Below are positions 25,579-32,556 of a stretch of DNA of 64,000 nt, in pieces. The position numbers and the translations under genes are program-made. The stretch spans positions 5,298,001-5,362,000 of the forward strand of contig NZ_CP126307.1 of the NCBI RefSeq assembly GCF_030144325.1, given 5' to 3'. Positions within the stretch are counted from its first letter, which is position 1. The number at the start of each line of letters is the position of its first letter. The notes beneath the pieces were generated by a model. It was given only the letters and a program-made list of their open reading frames with translations. It made no database searches and was not told the DNA's origin. The DNA is from Bosea vestrisii. GTDB taxonomy: Bacteria > Pseudomonadota > Alphaproteobacteria > Rhizobiales > Beijerinckiaceae.

Positions 25579-26535
25579 ATGTCCTCCCCCGCTTTCGCCT
25601 CCACTGCCGATCTCGGCGAGAAGACCGTCTCCTTCGAGGAGGTCGGCAAGGGCGTCTACGCCTATACCGCCGAGGGCGACCCCAATAGCGGCGTCGTCAT
25701 CGGCGACGACAGCGTCCTGGTCTTCGATGCGCAGGCGACGCCGACCATGGCCGAGCGGGTGATCGCGAGGGTCCGTGAGGTCACCGACAAGCCGGTCAGC
25801 CATGTCGTGCTCTCGCATTACCATGCCGTGCGCGTGCTCGGCGCGCCGGCTTATGGCGCGAAAGAGATCGTCTGCTCGGATGCGGCGCGCGCCATGATCG
25901 TCGAGCGCGGCGAGGAGGACAAGGCAAGCGAGATCGGCCGCTTTCCGCGGCTCTTTCAAGGTGCCGACTCCATCCGCCCTGGCCTGACCTGGCCGACCAC
26001 GACCTTCTCGCACAATGCCTCGATCTGGCTGGGCAGCCGCGAGGTCAGGCTGATGAAGCTCGGCCGCGGCCACACCGCCGGCGACATCGTCGCCTGGACG
26101 CCGGACACCAATGTGATCTTCGCCGGCGACCTCGTCGAATACGGCGCCACGCCCTATTGCGGCGACGCGCACTTCACCGACTGGCCGACGACGCTCGACG
26201 CGCTCGCCGCCTTCGCGCCCGCCGCGATGGTGCCGGGGCGCGGCGCGGCGCTGACCAACCGGGGAATGGTCGCTGACGGCATCAAGGGCACGCGCGCCTT
26301 CCTCTCGGATCTCTATGAGGCGGTGAAGGGCCATGTCGCCGAAGGCCGCTCGCTGCGCGAGACCTTCGAGCGTGTCCATGAGACGCTGAAGCCGTCCTAT
26401 GGCGACTGGGTGATCTTCGAGCACTGCCTGCCCTTCAATGTCACCCGCGCCTATGACGAAGCCGGCGGCCTCGACCATCCGCGCATCTGGACCGATGAGC
26501 GCGACCGCCAGATGTGGCTGGACCTGCGCGGCTGA
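25579..26535 (+). CDS. MBL-fold metallo-hydrolase-like protein with altered metal motif
   Basis: A 318-residue metallo-beta-lactamase-fold protein. The fold is clear from VVIGDDSVLVFDAQATP, LSHYHAVRVLGAPAYG, GRGHTAGDIVAWTPD and IFAGDLVEYGATPYCGD. The usual HxHxDH zinc motif reads HYHAVR here: the Asp and the following His are replaced by Val and Arg, while the later His (RGHTAGD) and Asp (FAGD) remain. It could be a one-metal enzyme or a non-hydrolytic member. ATG 25579 is used because it follows the family A repeat and a GAGG. It sits in the homogentisate region; its role there is unknown. Confidence 0.8.
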   Translation: MSSPAFASTADLGEKTVSFEEVGKGVYAYTAEGDPNSGVVIGDDSVLVFDAQATPTMAERVIARVREVTDKPVSHVVLSHYHAVRVLGAPAYGAKEIVCSDAARAMIVERGEEDKASEIGRFPRLFQGADSIRPGLTWPTTTFSHNASIWLGSREVRLMKLGRGHTAGDIVAWTPDTNVIFAGDLVEYGATPYCGDAHFTDWPTTLDALAAFAPAAMVPGRGAALTNRGMVADGIKGTRAFLSDLYEAVKGHVAEGRSLRETFERVHETLKPSYGDWVIFEHCLPFNVTRAYDEAGGLDHPRIWTDERDRQMWLDLRG

Positions 26536-26541
26536 GGCGGG

Positions 26542-26823
26542 TCAGGCAGCGTGGGGATGGATCGCGGAATAGTCCTGCTCGGTCTCGGCTTTGGACAGGT
26601 CGTGAGCGGTTTGCAGGTTGAGCCAGAAGCGCGGATCAGTTCCGAAAAAGCGGCCGAGCCGGATTGCGGTATCGGCGGAGACGTCACGCCGTTGGCGCAG
26701 GATGTCACTGATCCGGTTGCCGGGCACGTCGAGCGCCTTGGCGAGCGCTCGTGCGCTCATTCCGAGCGGCTCAAGGTATTCCTCGCGCAGGATTTCGCCG
26801 GGATGGGTCCTCACTCGCGCCAT
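26542..26823 (-). CDS. higA: HigA-type antitoxin
   Basis: A 93-residue XRE-type antitoxin: HPGEILREEYLEPLGMSARA is the exact opening of HigA/VapI antitoxins, followed by the HTH (LAKALDVPGNRISDILRQRR) and FFGTDPRFWLNLQTAHDL. It follows higB by 12 bp in the toxin-first order usual for this family. HigA binds the operator upstream of higB and neutralises the toxin by contact. Start ATG 26823. The module lies inside the aromatic gene region, pointing against its neighbours. Confidence 0.95.
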   Translation of the reverse strand: MARVRTHPGEILREEYLEPLGMSARALAKALDVPGNRISDILRQRRDVSADTAIRLGRFFGTDPRFWLNLQTAHDLSKAETEQDYSAIHPHAA

Positions 26824-26835
26824 GACGATCTCCTC

Positions 26836-27117
26836 TCAATGATAGTCGACGATCTGGACCGCCTCAGGGCCGTCGCCGCTCCAGCGGAAGCAGAGCCGCC
26901 ATTGGTCGTTGATCCGGATGCTCCACTGCCCCTTGCGGTCGCCTTTCAGCGCTTCCAGCCGGTTGCCTGGCGGCGAGCGCAGATCGCTGACTGTCACGGC
27001 GGCGTCGAGCATATCGAGCTTGCGCAGTGCGATCCTTTCGATCGCTCGCCAGCGGGCAGCGCAGGCTTCGCCGCGAAACAAGCGCTCCGTATCCCTGTCG
27101 GCAAAGCCCAGGATCAT
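26836..27117 (-). CDS. higB: HigB-type mRNA interferase toxin
   Basis: A 93-residue RelE-fold toxin: MILGFADRDTERLFRG, RKLDMLDAAVTVSDLRSPPG, NRLEALKGDRKGQWSIRIND and QWRLCFRW match the HigB/PemK-like RelE family, whose members cleave mRNA on the ribosome. The ATG (27117) lies within the perfect palindrome at 27113-27132, so binding of HigA there would block both transcription and, on RNA, sit at the start site. Nothing in the sequence suggests inactivation. Confidence 0.94.
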   Translation of the reverse strand: MILGFADRDTERLFRGEACAARWRAIERIALRKLDMLDAAVTVSDLRSPPGNRLEALKGDRKGQWSIRINDQWRLCFRWSGDGPEAVQIVDYH

Positions 27118-27139
27118 AACTTAAGTTATGATACGTATC
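27113..27139. promoter_or_regulatory. Palindromic operator of higBA, between higB and the hydroxylase gene
   Basis: ATCATAACTTAAGTTATGAT (27113-27132) is a perfect 20-bp palindrome and overlaps the higB start codon. A second small palindrome, GATACGTATC, follows at 27130-27139, sharing its first three bases. This is the expected position for the autoregulatory HigA site. Because the hydroxylase gene begins at 27165 in the other direction, HigA may also affect that promoter. Confidence 0.75.
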
Positions 27140-27164
27140 GCGTACCAGTCAAGGAGCTGATTTG

Positions 27165-28733
27165 ATGCAGCCCTTCCGCCAGTTCGCCTATCGCCGCAGC
27201 CAGGACCAGGACGCGGCCACCCCCGCCCGCCATCCGGTGGTCATCGTCGGTGCCGGCCCCGTCGGGCTGACGCTGGCGCTCGACCTGGCGCGCCGGCAGG
27301 TTCCGGTTGTGCTGATCGACGATGCCGACAGGATCGGCGAGGGCTCGCGCGCCATCTGCTTCGCCAAGCGCACGCTAGAGATCTTCGACCGGCTCGGACT
27401 GGCGCAGGCGATGGTGGAGAAGGGCGTCACCTGGCAGAAGGGCCGCGTCTTCCGTGGTGAAACTGAGCTCTACGAGTTCGACCTCCTGCCCGAGGGCGAC
27501 CACAAGCAGCCGGCCTTCATCAACCTCCAGCAATTCTACGTCGAGGCGGCGCTGGTCGAGGCCGTGCTCGCCGAGCCGCTGGTCGATCTGCGCTGGAGCA
27601 ACCGGCTCGCCGGCCTGGAAAACCGCGAGGACGGCGCCAAGTTGACGATCGCGACGCCGGAGGGAGACTACTCCCTGGAAACCGACTGGCTCGTCGCCTG
27701 CGATGGCGCCCGCTCGCCGACGCGTGACCTGCTCGGGCTGGAGTTCCGCGGCGAGGCCTTCGAGGACCGCTTCCTCATTGCCGACGTGAAGATGAGCGCA
27801 CCGTTCCCGACCGAGCGCTGGTTCTGGTTCGATCCGCCCTTCCATTCCGGCCAGTCGGCGCTGCTGCACAAGCAGCCGGACGATATCTGGCGCATCGACC
27901 TCCAGCTCGGGCCCGATGCCGATCCCGAGCATGAAAAGCAGCCGGAGATCGTGCGGCCCCGGATCGAGCGCATGCTCGGCCATGCCGAGTTCGCGCTCGA
28001 ATGGGTCTCGGTCTACCGCTTCCAGTGCCGCCGGCTCGACCGCTTCCTGCATGGCCGCGTGATCTTCGCCGGCGACGCCGCCCATCAGGTCTCGCCCTTC
28101 GGAGCGCGCGGCGCCAATTCCGGCATCCAGGACGCCGACAATCTCGGCTGGAAACTGGCATTGGTCGCGCAGGGGCGGAGCCCGGCCTCGTTGCTGGAAA
28201 GCTATGACAGCGAGCGCGTCGCCGCGGCCGACGAGAACATCCTGAATTCGACGCGGGCGACCGACTTCATCGCGCCACGGTCGCCCGGCGAGCGCCTCCT
28301 GCGTGAGGCGGCGCTGTCGTTGGCGCCGCTGACCGGCTTTGCCAAGCGCTTCGTCAATTCCGGCCGGCTTTCGGTGGCCAGCGCCTATGCCGGTTCACCG
28401 CTCTCGACCGAGGATGACGTGGGGGAAGGCAACCTGCCGCCGGGCGCGCCCTTCCTCGATGCGCCTGTTGCCGGCGTCTCTTCCGCCTGGCTGAGCGAGG
28501 CTTTCGCGGCGGGTCAGGCGATCCTGCTCGGTGAAGGCGCGGCAAGGGTGGCGCCTGCCGGTGTGCTCGCGATCGAGCCGGCTGCCGGCGATAGAACGTT
28601 GCGCCAGCGCTATGCCCTGGAAAGCGGCGCAGCCGTGCTGCTGCGGCCGGACGGGCATGTCGCCGCACGTTTCCCGAAACCCGAGCGCGCTGCGATCGAG
28701 GTTGCGATCGCGCGGATGGAGGGCAGGGGATGA
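27165..28733 (+). CDS. FAD-dependent aromatic hydroxylase, MhaA/MhpA-like
   Basis: A 522-residue class A flavoprotein mono-oxygenase. FAD motifs: VVIVGAGPVGLTLALDLARR near residue 28, the DG motif VACDGARSPTRDLLGL, and GDAAHQVSPFGARGANSGIQ for the ribityl site. ATG 27165 has AAGGAG 8 bp upstream. The next gene, overlapping by ATGA, encodes a 73-residue protein; a flavoprotein paired with a tiny partner is the layout of the two-protein 3-hydroxyphenylacetate 6-hydroxylase (MhaA/MhaB) of Pseudomonas putida, which makes homogentisate. With hmgA 5 kb away this is the most likely role, but the exact substrate is inferred. Confidence 0.82.
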   Translation: MQPFRQFAYRRSQDQDAATPARHPVVIVGAGPVGLTLALDLARRQVPVVLIDDADRIGEGSRAICFAKRTLEIFDRLGLAQAMVEKGVTWQKGRVFRGETELYEFDLLPEGDHKQPAFINLQQFYVEAALVEAVLAEPLVDLRWSNRLAGLENREDGAKLTIATPEGDYSLETDWLVACDGARSPTRDLLGLEFRGEAFEDRFLIADVKMSAPFPTERWFWFDPPFHSGQSALLHKQPDDIWRIDLQLGPDADPEHEKQPEIVRPRIERMLGHAEFALEWVSVYRFQCRRLDRFLHGRVIFAGDAAHQVSPFGARGANSGIQDADNLGWKLALVAQGRSPASLLESYDSERVAAADENILNSTRATDFIAPRSPGERLLREAALSLAPLTGFAKRFVNSGRLSVASAYAGSPLSTEDDVGEGNLPPGAPFLDAPVAGVSSAWLSEAFAAGQAILLGEGAARVAPAGVLAIEPAAGDRTLRQRYALESGAAVLLRPDGHVAARFPKPERAAIEVAIARMEGRG

Positions 28734-28951
28734 GTGCCGCGGCTGCCATGACCCCCGCGACCGGGCTTGCCCGCGAATCGCGCTTCGCCGATCCCGACGC
28801 GGCCTTTCGCCTGCTGGCGAAGGCGCATCGCGATCTCGAAGAGCGCGAAAGCGCCGCGCTCAATGCCCGCCTCGTCCTGATCCTCGCCAACCATATCGGC
28901 GACGAGCTGGTTCTGCGCGAGGCCGTGGCGCTGGCGCACGAGGCGAGGTAG
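28730..28951 (+). CDS. DUF2783-like small partner of the hydroxylase
   Basis: A 73-residue, mostly helical protein with the central block RLLAKAHRDLEERESAALNARLVLILANHIGDELVLREA, which fits the DUF2783 family. Its ATG overlaps the stop of the flavoprotein gene (ATGA), so the two are translated together. By analogy with MhaB, a protein of similar size that couples NADH oxidation to hydroxylation in P. putida, it could be a coupling or stabilising subunit. That link is positional; I cannot show sequence homology to MhaB. Confidence 0.75.
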   Translation: MSAAAAMTPATGLARESRFADPDAAFRLLAKAHRDLEERESAALNARLVLILANHIGDELVLREAVALAHEAR

Positions 28952-28985
28952 GCTCGGCTCACGACGCTCTGGAGACGTGAGCCTG

Positions 28986-29519
28986 ATGGAAGATCTGCCG
29001 ACCTTCTACCCCACTTTGATCCCGCTCGGTTTCTTCTTCTGGGGGCCGGCGCTGGTGGTGCTGACGCTGCTCCTGTCCTGGCTCTGGGCGCGCAGCCTGC
29101 GCGTCGACCGGGCGCTGGAGAGCGATTTCAACGGCTTCACCAAGGACGACGTCGAGAAGCTCTTCTCCCTCTACGGTCCTGAGCGCCGGGCGATCTATCG
29201 CAACAAGCTGCTGCCTGCCGATCTCGCCTTCGCACTGGTCTATACGATAGTCGGTGCGCTGATCGTCGCCGGCCTCTCGATGCGCGGCTATCCCTGGTGG
29301 GTGGCAGCTCTGTGCGGCGGCGGCTGGCTCTTCGGCGGGCTCTGCGACGTTGCCGAGAACCTCGCCATCGCCCGCCTGCTCGATCGCTATCCGAAGGTCG
29401 AGGACGGCACGGTCGCCTTCGCCAGCGGCTTCACCCGGCTGAAGCTGGTGCTGACCGGGCTCGGCTTCGTCGGCGCGATCGCGGCCTATTATCTCGCCTT
29501 CAAGCCGATCGCTGCCTGA
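28986..29519 (+). CDS. Membrane protein of unknown function
   Basis: A 177-residue protein with four hydrophobic segments: about residues 8-32 (IPLGFFFWGPALVVLTLLL), 78-98, 102-122 and 150-172. A soluble stretch, FNGFTKDDVEKLFSLYGPERRAIYRNKL, lies between helices 1 and 2 and faces the cytosol if the N-terminus is outside. ATG 28986 is used; a GTG three codons earlier (28977) lies too close to the GGAG to be the start. I recognise no family. It is followed immediately by the LprI-like gene and may be co-expressed with it. Confidence 0.7.
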   Translation: MEDLPTFYPTLIPLGFFFWGPALVVLTLLLSWLWARSLRVDRALESDFNGFTKDDVEKLFSLYGPERRAIYRNKLLPADLAFALVYTIVGALIVAGLSMRGYPWWVAALCGGGWLFGGLCDVAENLAIARLLDRYPKVEDGTVAFASGFTRLKLVLTGLGFVGAIAAYYLAFKPIAA

Positions 29520-29521
29520 GC

Positions 29522-29914
29522 ATGTGCGGCGTCGCGCGTGCCTTGCTGGTTGCGGGCGTCTTCGGCGCGCTGGTCGTGCCGGCGGCGGCTGACGACGCCT
29601 ATAAGCGCTGCATCGACACATCGGACGGCACCAATCCCGCCTGGGCCGCCTGCGGCGGGGAGTGGGTTGCGCGCGAGGACGCCAAGCTGAACGCCGCCTG
29701 GAAGCGGCTCTATGCGGCGAGCGAGCCGGCGACGAAGAAGGACCTACTCGACGAGCAGCGCGCCTGGAACGCCTTCAAGGATAAGGCCTGCCAATTCTAC
29801 GCCAATGGCGACTTCGGCCGGGAAGGGCAGGTGCTGCATTTCCCGAGCTGCCGGGCGGAGCTCATCGCCCAGCGCACCGCGACGCTGGACAGCTACGGCG
29901 CCGATCGGCGCTAG
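29522..29914 (+). CDS. LprI-like (DUF1311) lysozyme-inhibitor family protein
   Basis: A 130-residue exported protein: signal peptide ALLVAGVFGALVVPAAADD, then the DUF1311 pattern with spaced Cys: YKRCIDTSDGTN, WAACGGEWVAREDAKLNAAWKRLY, LLDEQRAWNAFKDKACQFYA and SCRAELIAQRTATLDSY. LprI of mycobacteria, a member of the family, inhibits lysozyme; most relatives are uncharacterised. It starts 2 bp after the previous stop. Its stop codon TAG (29912-29914) lies inside a family E repeat, so the repeat probably trimmed or reset the 3' end. Confidence 0.82.
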   Translation: MCGVARALLVAGVFGALVVPAAADDAYKRCIDTSDGTNPAWAACGGEWVAREDAKLNAAWKRLYAASEPATKKDLLDEQRAWNAFKDKACQFYANGDFGREGQVLHFPSCRAELIAQRTATLDSYGADRR

Positions 29915-29961
29915 AGCATTTTCGAGCGAAGTGGATCCGGTTCGCGTGAAGAAAATGCGTC
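29911..29961. repeat. Family E intergenic repeat, copy 2
   Basis: Begins CTAGAGCATTTTCGAGCGAA, continues GTGGATCCGGTTCGCG and ends GAAGAAAATGCG. GCATTTTC and GAAAATGC face each other, giving one hairpin of about 50 nt. The same element, diverged, is at 1787-1835 in the other orientation. It supplies the TAG stop of the LprI-like gene. Confidence 0.8.
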
Positions 29962-29980
29962 AAACCAAAGCGCTGAATCA

Positions 29981-30523
29981 TCAGGCCGCGATGTAAACGC
30001 GCCGGAGGCGGAAGCGCACCGCGGGCACCGGCGCTGCGCCGATCAGAATCTCGGTCTCGCTCGGTGACGATTCGAAGCCGAGCCGCGCCGCCAGCTGCAA
30101 CGATGCTGCGTTCTGCGGATGCGTGATGATGAGGGCCTCCGGCAGGTCGAGCGTCTCGAAGCCGTAGCGCAGTAGCCGGTCCACCGCCTCCCGGGCGAAG
30201 CCCAGTCCCCAATGACGGGCGGCGAAGCGATAGCTGATCTGGGCCTGCTGGGCCTGCTCCGCGTCGTCGCCGTCCGGAATGAGCCCGACATAGCCCAGCG
30301 GCTCGCTTTCGTCGGTGCGGGCGAACACGGTCCAGTAGCCGAGTCCGCGCTCGACATGCAGGAAGCTGCGCGCGGCGACGCCTTCGCGGCCCATCGCCGG
30401 ATCGCCGACTGCCGCGATATAGCGCATGACCTCCGGATCGGCATTGAGCGCGGCGACGAAGTCGAGATCGGCCTCGGAGCGCGGCTTCAGGAGGAGTCGC
30501 TCGGTTTCCAGCTGCGGCAGCAT
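29981..30523 (-). CDS. GNAT-family N-acetyltransferase
   Basis: A 180-residue acetyltransferase of the RimJ/RimL-like branch: LETERLLLKPRSEADLDFVA at the start, YVGLIPDGDDAEQAQQ, then the acetyl-CoA site YRFAARHWGLGFAREAV and LIITHPQNAASLQLAARLGF at the end. Members acetylate protein N-termini, amino acids or small molecules. ATG 30523 begins the family sequence MLPQLETERLLL; the frame is open far upstream with no support. It converges with the LprI-like gene across the family E repeat. Confidence 0.88.
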   Translation of the reverse strand: MLPQLETERLLLKPRSEADLDFVAALNADPEVMRYIAAVGDPAMGREGVAARSFLHVERGLGYWTVFARTDESEPLGYVGLIPDGDDAEQAQQAQISYRFAARHWGLGFAREAVDRLLRYGFETLDLPEALIITHPQNAASLQLAARLGFESSPSETEILIGAAPVPAVRFRLRRVYIAA

Positions 30524-30637
30524 GGTCGTCGCCTTGTTGCGTGATGTGCTTATCGATCGCCGCCTGCACTGGCGCGGGACGGCGCGCCATCCCATATCCT
30601 GCCCGCTGTCCCGCGGGAACGCTCTGGGAGAATCTGA

Positions 30638-31156
30638 ATGAGCTTTCGTCGTTGCCTTCTCGCCGTCTCGGCTGTTCTCGCGTTCGCTGGTGGGCTTGCC
30701 GCGCCGGCCACGGCGCAGGAGGACCTGATCTTCAGGAAGTCGACGGTCTGGAAGATGCTGACCCCGGACGACAAGCTCGCCGTCTACGGCGTCGACGACC
30801 CGGTCGTCGAGGGCGTCGCCTGCCATTACACCGTGCCCGAGAAGGGCGGCGTCTCCGGCATGTTCGGCGTCGCCGAGGAGGTCTCCGAGGTCTCGCTCGC
30901 CTGCCGCCAGATCGGCCCGGTCAAGATCAAAGAGAAGTTCTCGCAGGGCGACGTCGTCTTCCGCGAGCGCCGCTCGCTGATCTGGAAGAAGATGCAGATC
31001 GTGCGCGGCTGCGACACCAAGCGCAACGTCCTGATCTACATGGTCTACACCGACAAGCTGATCGACGGCTCGCCGCAGAACTCGACTTCGAGCGTGCCGA
31101 TCATGCCCTGGGGCGGGATGGGCGAGGTGCCGAAATGCTCGGAATGGGTGAGGTGA
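30638..31156 (+). CDS. creA: CreA family protein
   Basis: A 172-residue exported protein. It has a signal peptide (LLAVSAVLAFAGGLAAPATA) and the CreA core: DLIFRKSTVWKMLTPDDKLA, VYGVDDPVVEGVACHYTVPE, KGGVSGMFGVAEEVSEVSLA, ending KRNVLIYMVYTDKLIDGSPQ. CreA is widespread in proteobacteria, periplasmic and of unknown function. Start ATG 30638. The next gene starts within its last 22 bp. Confidence 0.93.
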   Translation: MSFRRCLLAVSAVLAFAGGLAAPATAQEDLIFRKSTVWKMLTPDDKLAVYGVDDPVVEGVACHYTVPEKGGVSGMFGVAEEVSEVSLACRQIGPVKIKEKFSQGDVVFRERRSLIWKKMQIVRGCDTKRNVLIYMVYTDKLIDGSPQNSTSSVPIMPWGGMGEVPKCSEWVR

Positions 31157-31839
31157 GCGCTGCCGGGGCGCCTGCGGACTGCGGCGCCCATCGCTTCATC
31201 TTGCAAGCACGCGACCCGGTGACGGATTGCCCCATTCTGGAGGCGCGCGTCTCGATCGATGACCTTGGCGCTCTTCGCGGAGTACTTCGAGTCGAGCACG
31301 GAGAAGATCCGGATTTCAGCGGTATCTATGAGCTTGATGGTGAGGATCTTGATGCGCTCCAGCGATTGACGGGCCTGCCATTTCCTCGCGATCTCGGCCC
31401 GGTGCAGATTGTTCCGTGGAGCGGGCTTCGAGAAATTCCCTATCTCATCCATACCGAATACGAGCTCGCGCTCATGCTGGAGGGCAGGAAGCCGCTCGCA
31501 GTGTTTGCTGATGCCTATCCTGCCGATTGGTTTGATGAGTGGATGGCGCGATTCGACCCCTATGTCGCTGATGGCCGTTTTGTCAGACGCATCGTCGATA
31601 GGCCGTTTTCAAAGCCCCGCACCTCGGACGGCGAGTGCTTCGACGGCGTCAGGCACGTTTATGTTGCCTTGCCGGAAGAGCTGTGGCGGATCGACGCCTA
31701 CATCCAGCTTTTTGATGACCCAGATAGGGACGGCTGGGGTGAGGTGCAGGAGCGCCGTCAGGGCCTGCTCCTCGGCTACGAAGAGTGGCAATGCGATTGG
31801 TGGGAGGCTCATCGCCTTGGCAAGGGCCAAGGCGGATAG
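31135..31839 (+). CDS. Hypothetical protein, soluble
   Basis: A 234-residue acidic protein with no signal peptide and no transmembrane segment. The text is protein-like throughout (FILQARDPVTDCPILEARVS, QIVPWSGLREIPYLIHTEYE, LIHTEYELALMLEGRKPLAV, LLLGYEEWQCDWWEAHRLG) with many Trp and acidic residues; I recognise no family. Its GC content is a little lower than creA. ATG 31135 overlaps creA by 22 bp; GTG 31153, nearer the creA stop, is an alternative start. It could be a recently acquired gene translated by coupling to creA. Confidence 0.6.
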   Translation: MLGMGEVSAAGAPADCGAHRFILQARDPVTDCPILEARVSIDDLGALRGVLRVEHGEDPDFSGIYELDGEDLDALQRLTGLPFPRDLGPVQIVPWSGLREIPYLIHTEYELALMLEGRKPLAVFADAYPADWFDEWMARFDPYVADGRFVRRIVDRPFSKPRTSDGECFDGVRHVYVALPEELWRIDAYIQLFDDPDRDGWGEVQERRQGLLLGYEEWQCDWWEAHRLGKGQGG

Positions 31840-31845
31840 GTTGGC

Positions 31846-32175
31846 TCAGCCCCCGCAGGTGATCGTCAGCGGCAACTCGGTCTGCGCCACGTTCGCGGGG
31901 CGCGGCGTCGAGCCGGTGATGTCCTCGCGGGCGGCCAGGCCATAGGCGGTGGCGATGCGGTGACCTTGCGATTCACACCAGGCGTCGGCGACGATCTGGC
32001 CGCATTCCGACTTGCTGGCGATGCAGTCGGCGACGCCGTAGCCGTCTCCGGCCGGGATCAGATAGGTGCGCTCGGCCTTGGGGGCGGCGACGGTACCGGT
32101 TGCGGGCAGCAGGGCCAGCGACATTCCGGCGCCAAGGATTCCGAAGAGCCCGACCAGAGCAACGGCGCGGCGCAT
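31846..32175 (-). CDS. Small secreted hypothetical protein
   Basis: A 109-residue exported protein: MRRAVALVGLFGILGAGMSL is a signal sequence, ending at about residue 30, and three Cys follow (YGVADCIASKSECGQIVADAW, TITCGG) so at least one disulphide is likely in the periplasm. ATG 32175 has AGGGA 8 bp upstream; ATG 32217 is an alternative that would add a non-signal tail. Converges with the preceding gene, 6 bp apart. Family unknown to me. Confidence 0.65.
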   Translation of the reverse strand: MRRAVALVGLFGILGAGMSLALLPATGTVAAPKAERTYLIPAGDGYGVADCIASKSECGQIVADAWCESQGHRIATAYGLAAREDITGSTPRPANVAQTELPLTITCGG

Positions 32176-32556
32176 GATACTGTCCCTGAGACCCGACCGG
32201 GGCTGAACCTTCGACATGTCAAACTGGTTCCAAATGATTAAGACTGCGTGAACCACGGCAATCTTGGTTGCGCGCAAACCGTCTTTCGCTTGTGGCGGCA
32301 TTGCGGCGAAGAGAGCTGAAATCGCGGGAGGGCAGGGCGATGGCGCGCAAGCGTTGCGCAGCTGCCACTTGACGTAAGCGCACATGACAGGCATCACGGC
32401 TGGATGACGCGAGCCCTCGCCATTATTTGCTTGATTTGCCGCTAGCTTTCGCTGGCCGGCTGCTCACGTCCTCGTCCCAACGAAAAGACAGACAGCGCCC
32501 CGGCCAGCGGCCAGGATAAGCCGTTTTTGTCGCCTTTTCGTCAGGATACCGCTTCG
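32176..32556. other. Divergent intergenic region before cysS
   Basis: A 381-bp gap between two divergent genes, so it should hold both promoters. I see no convincing coding sequence. One long-range inverted repeat, GCTGGCCGG at about 32451 facing CCGGCCAGC at about 32501, would form a hairpin in the cysS leader and might act as an attenuator; there is no leader peptide rich in Cys that I can see. No riboswitch class is recognisable. Confidence 0.4.
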
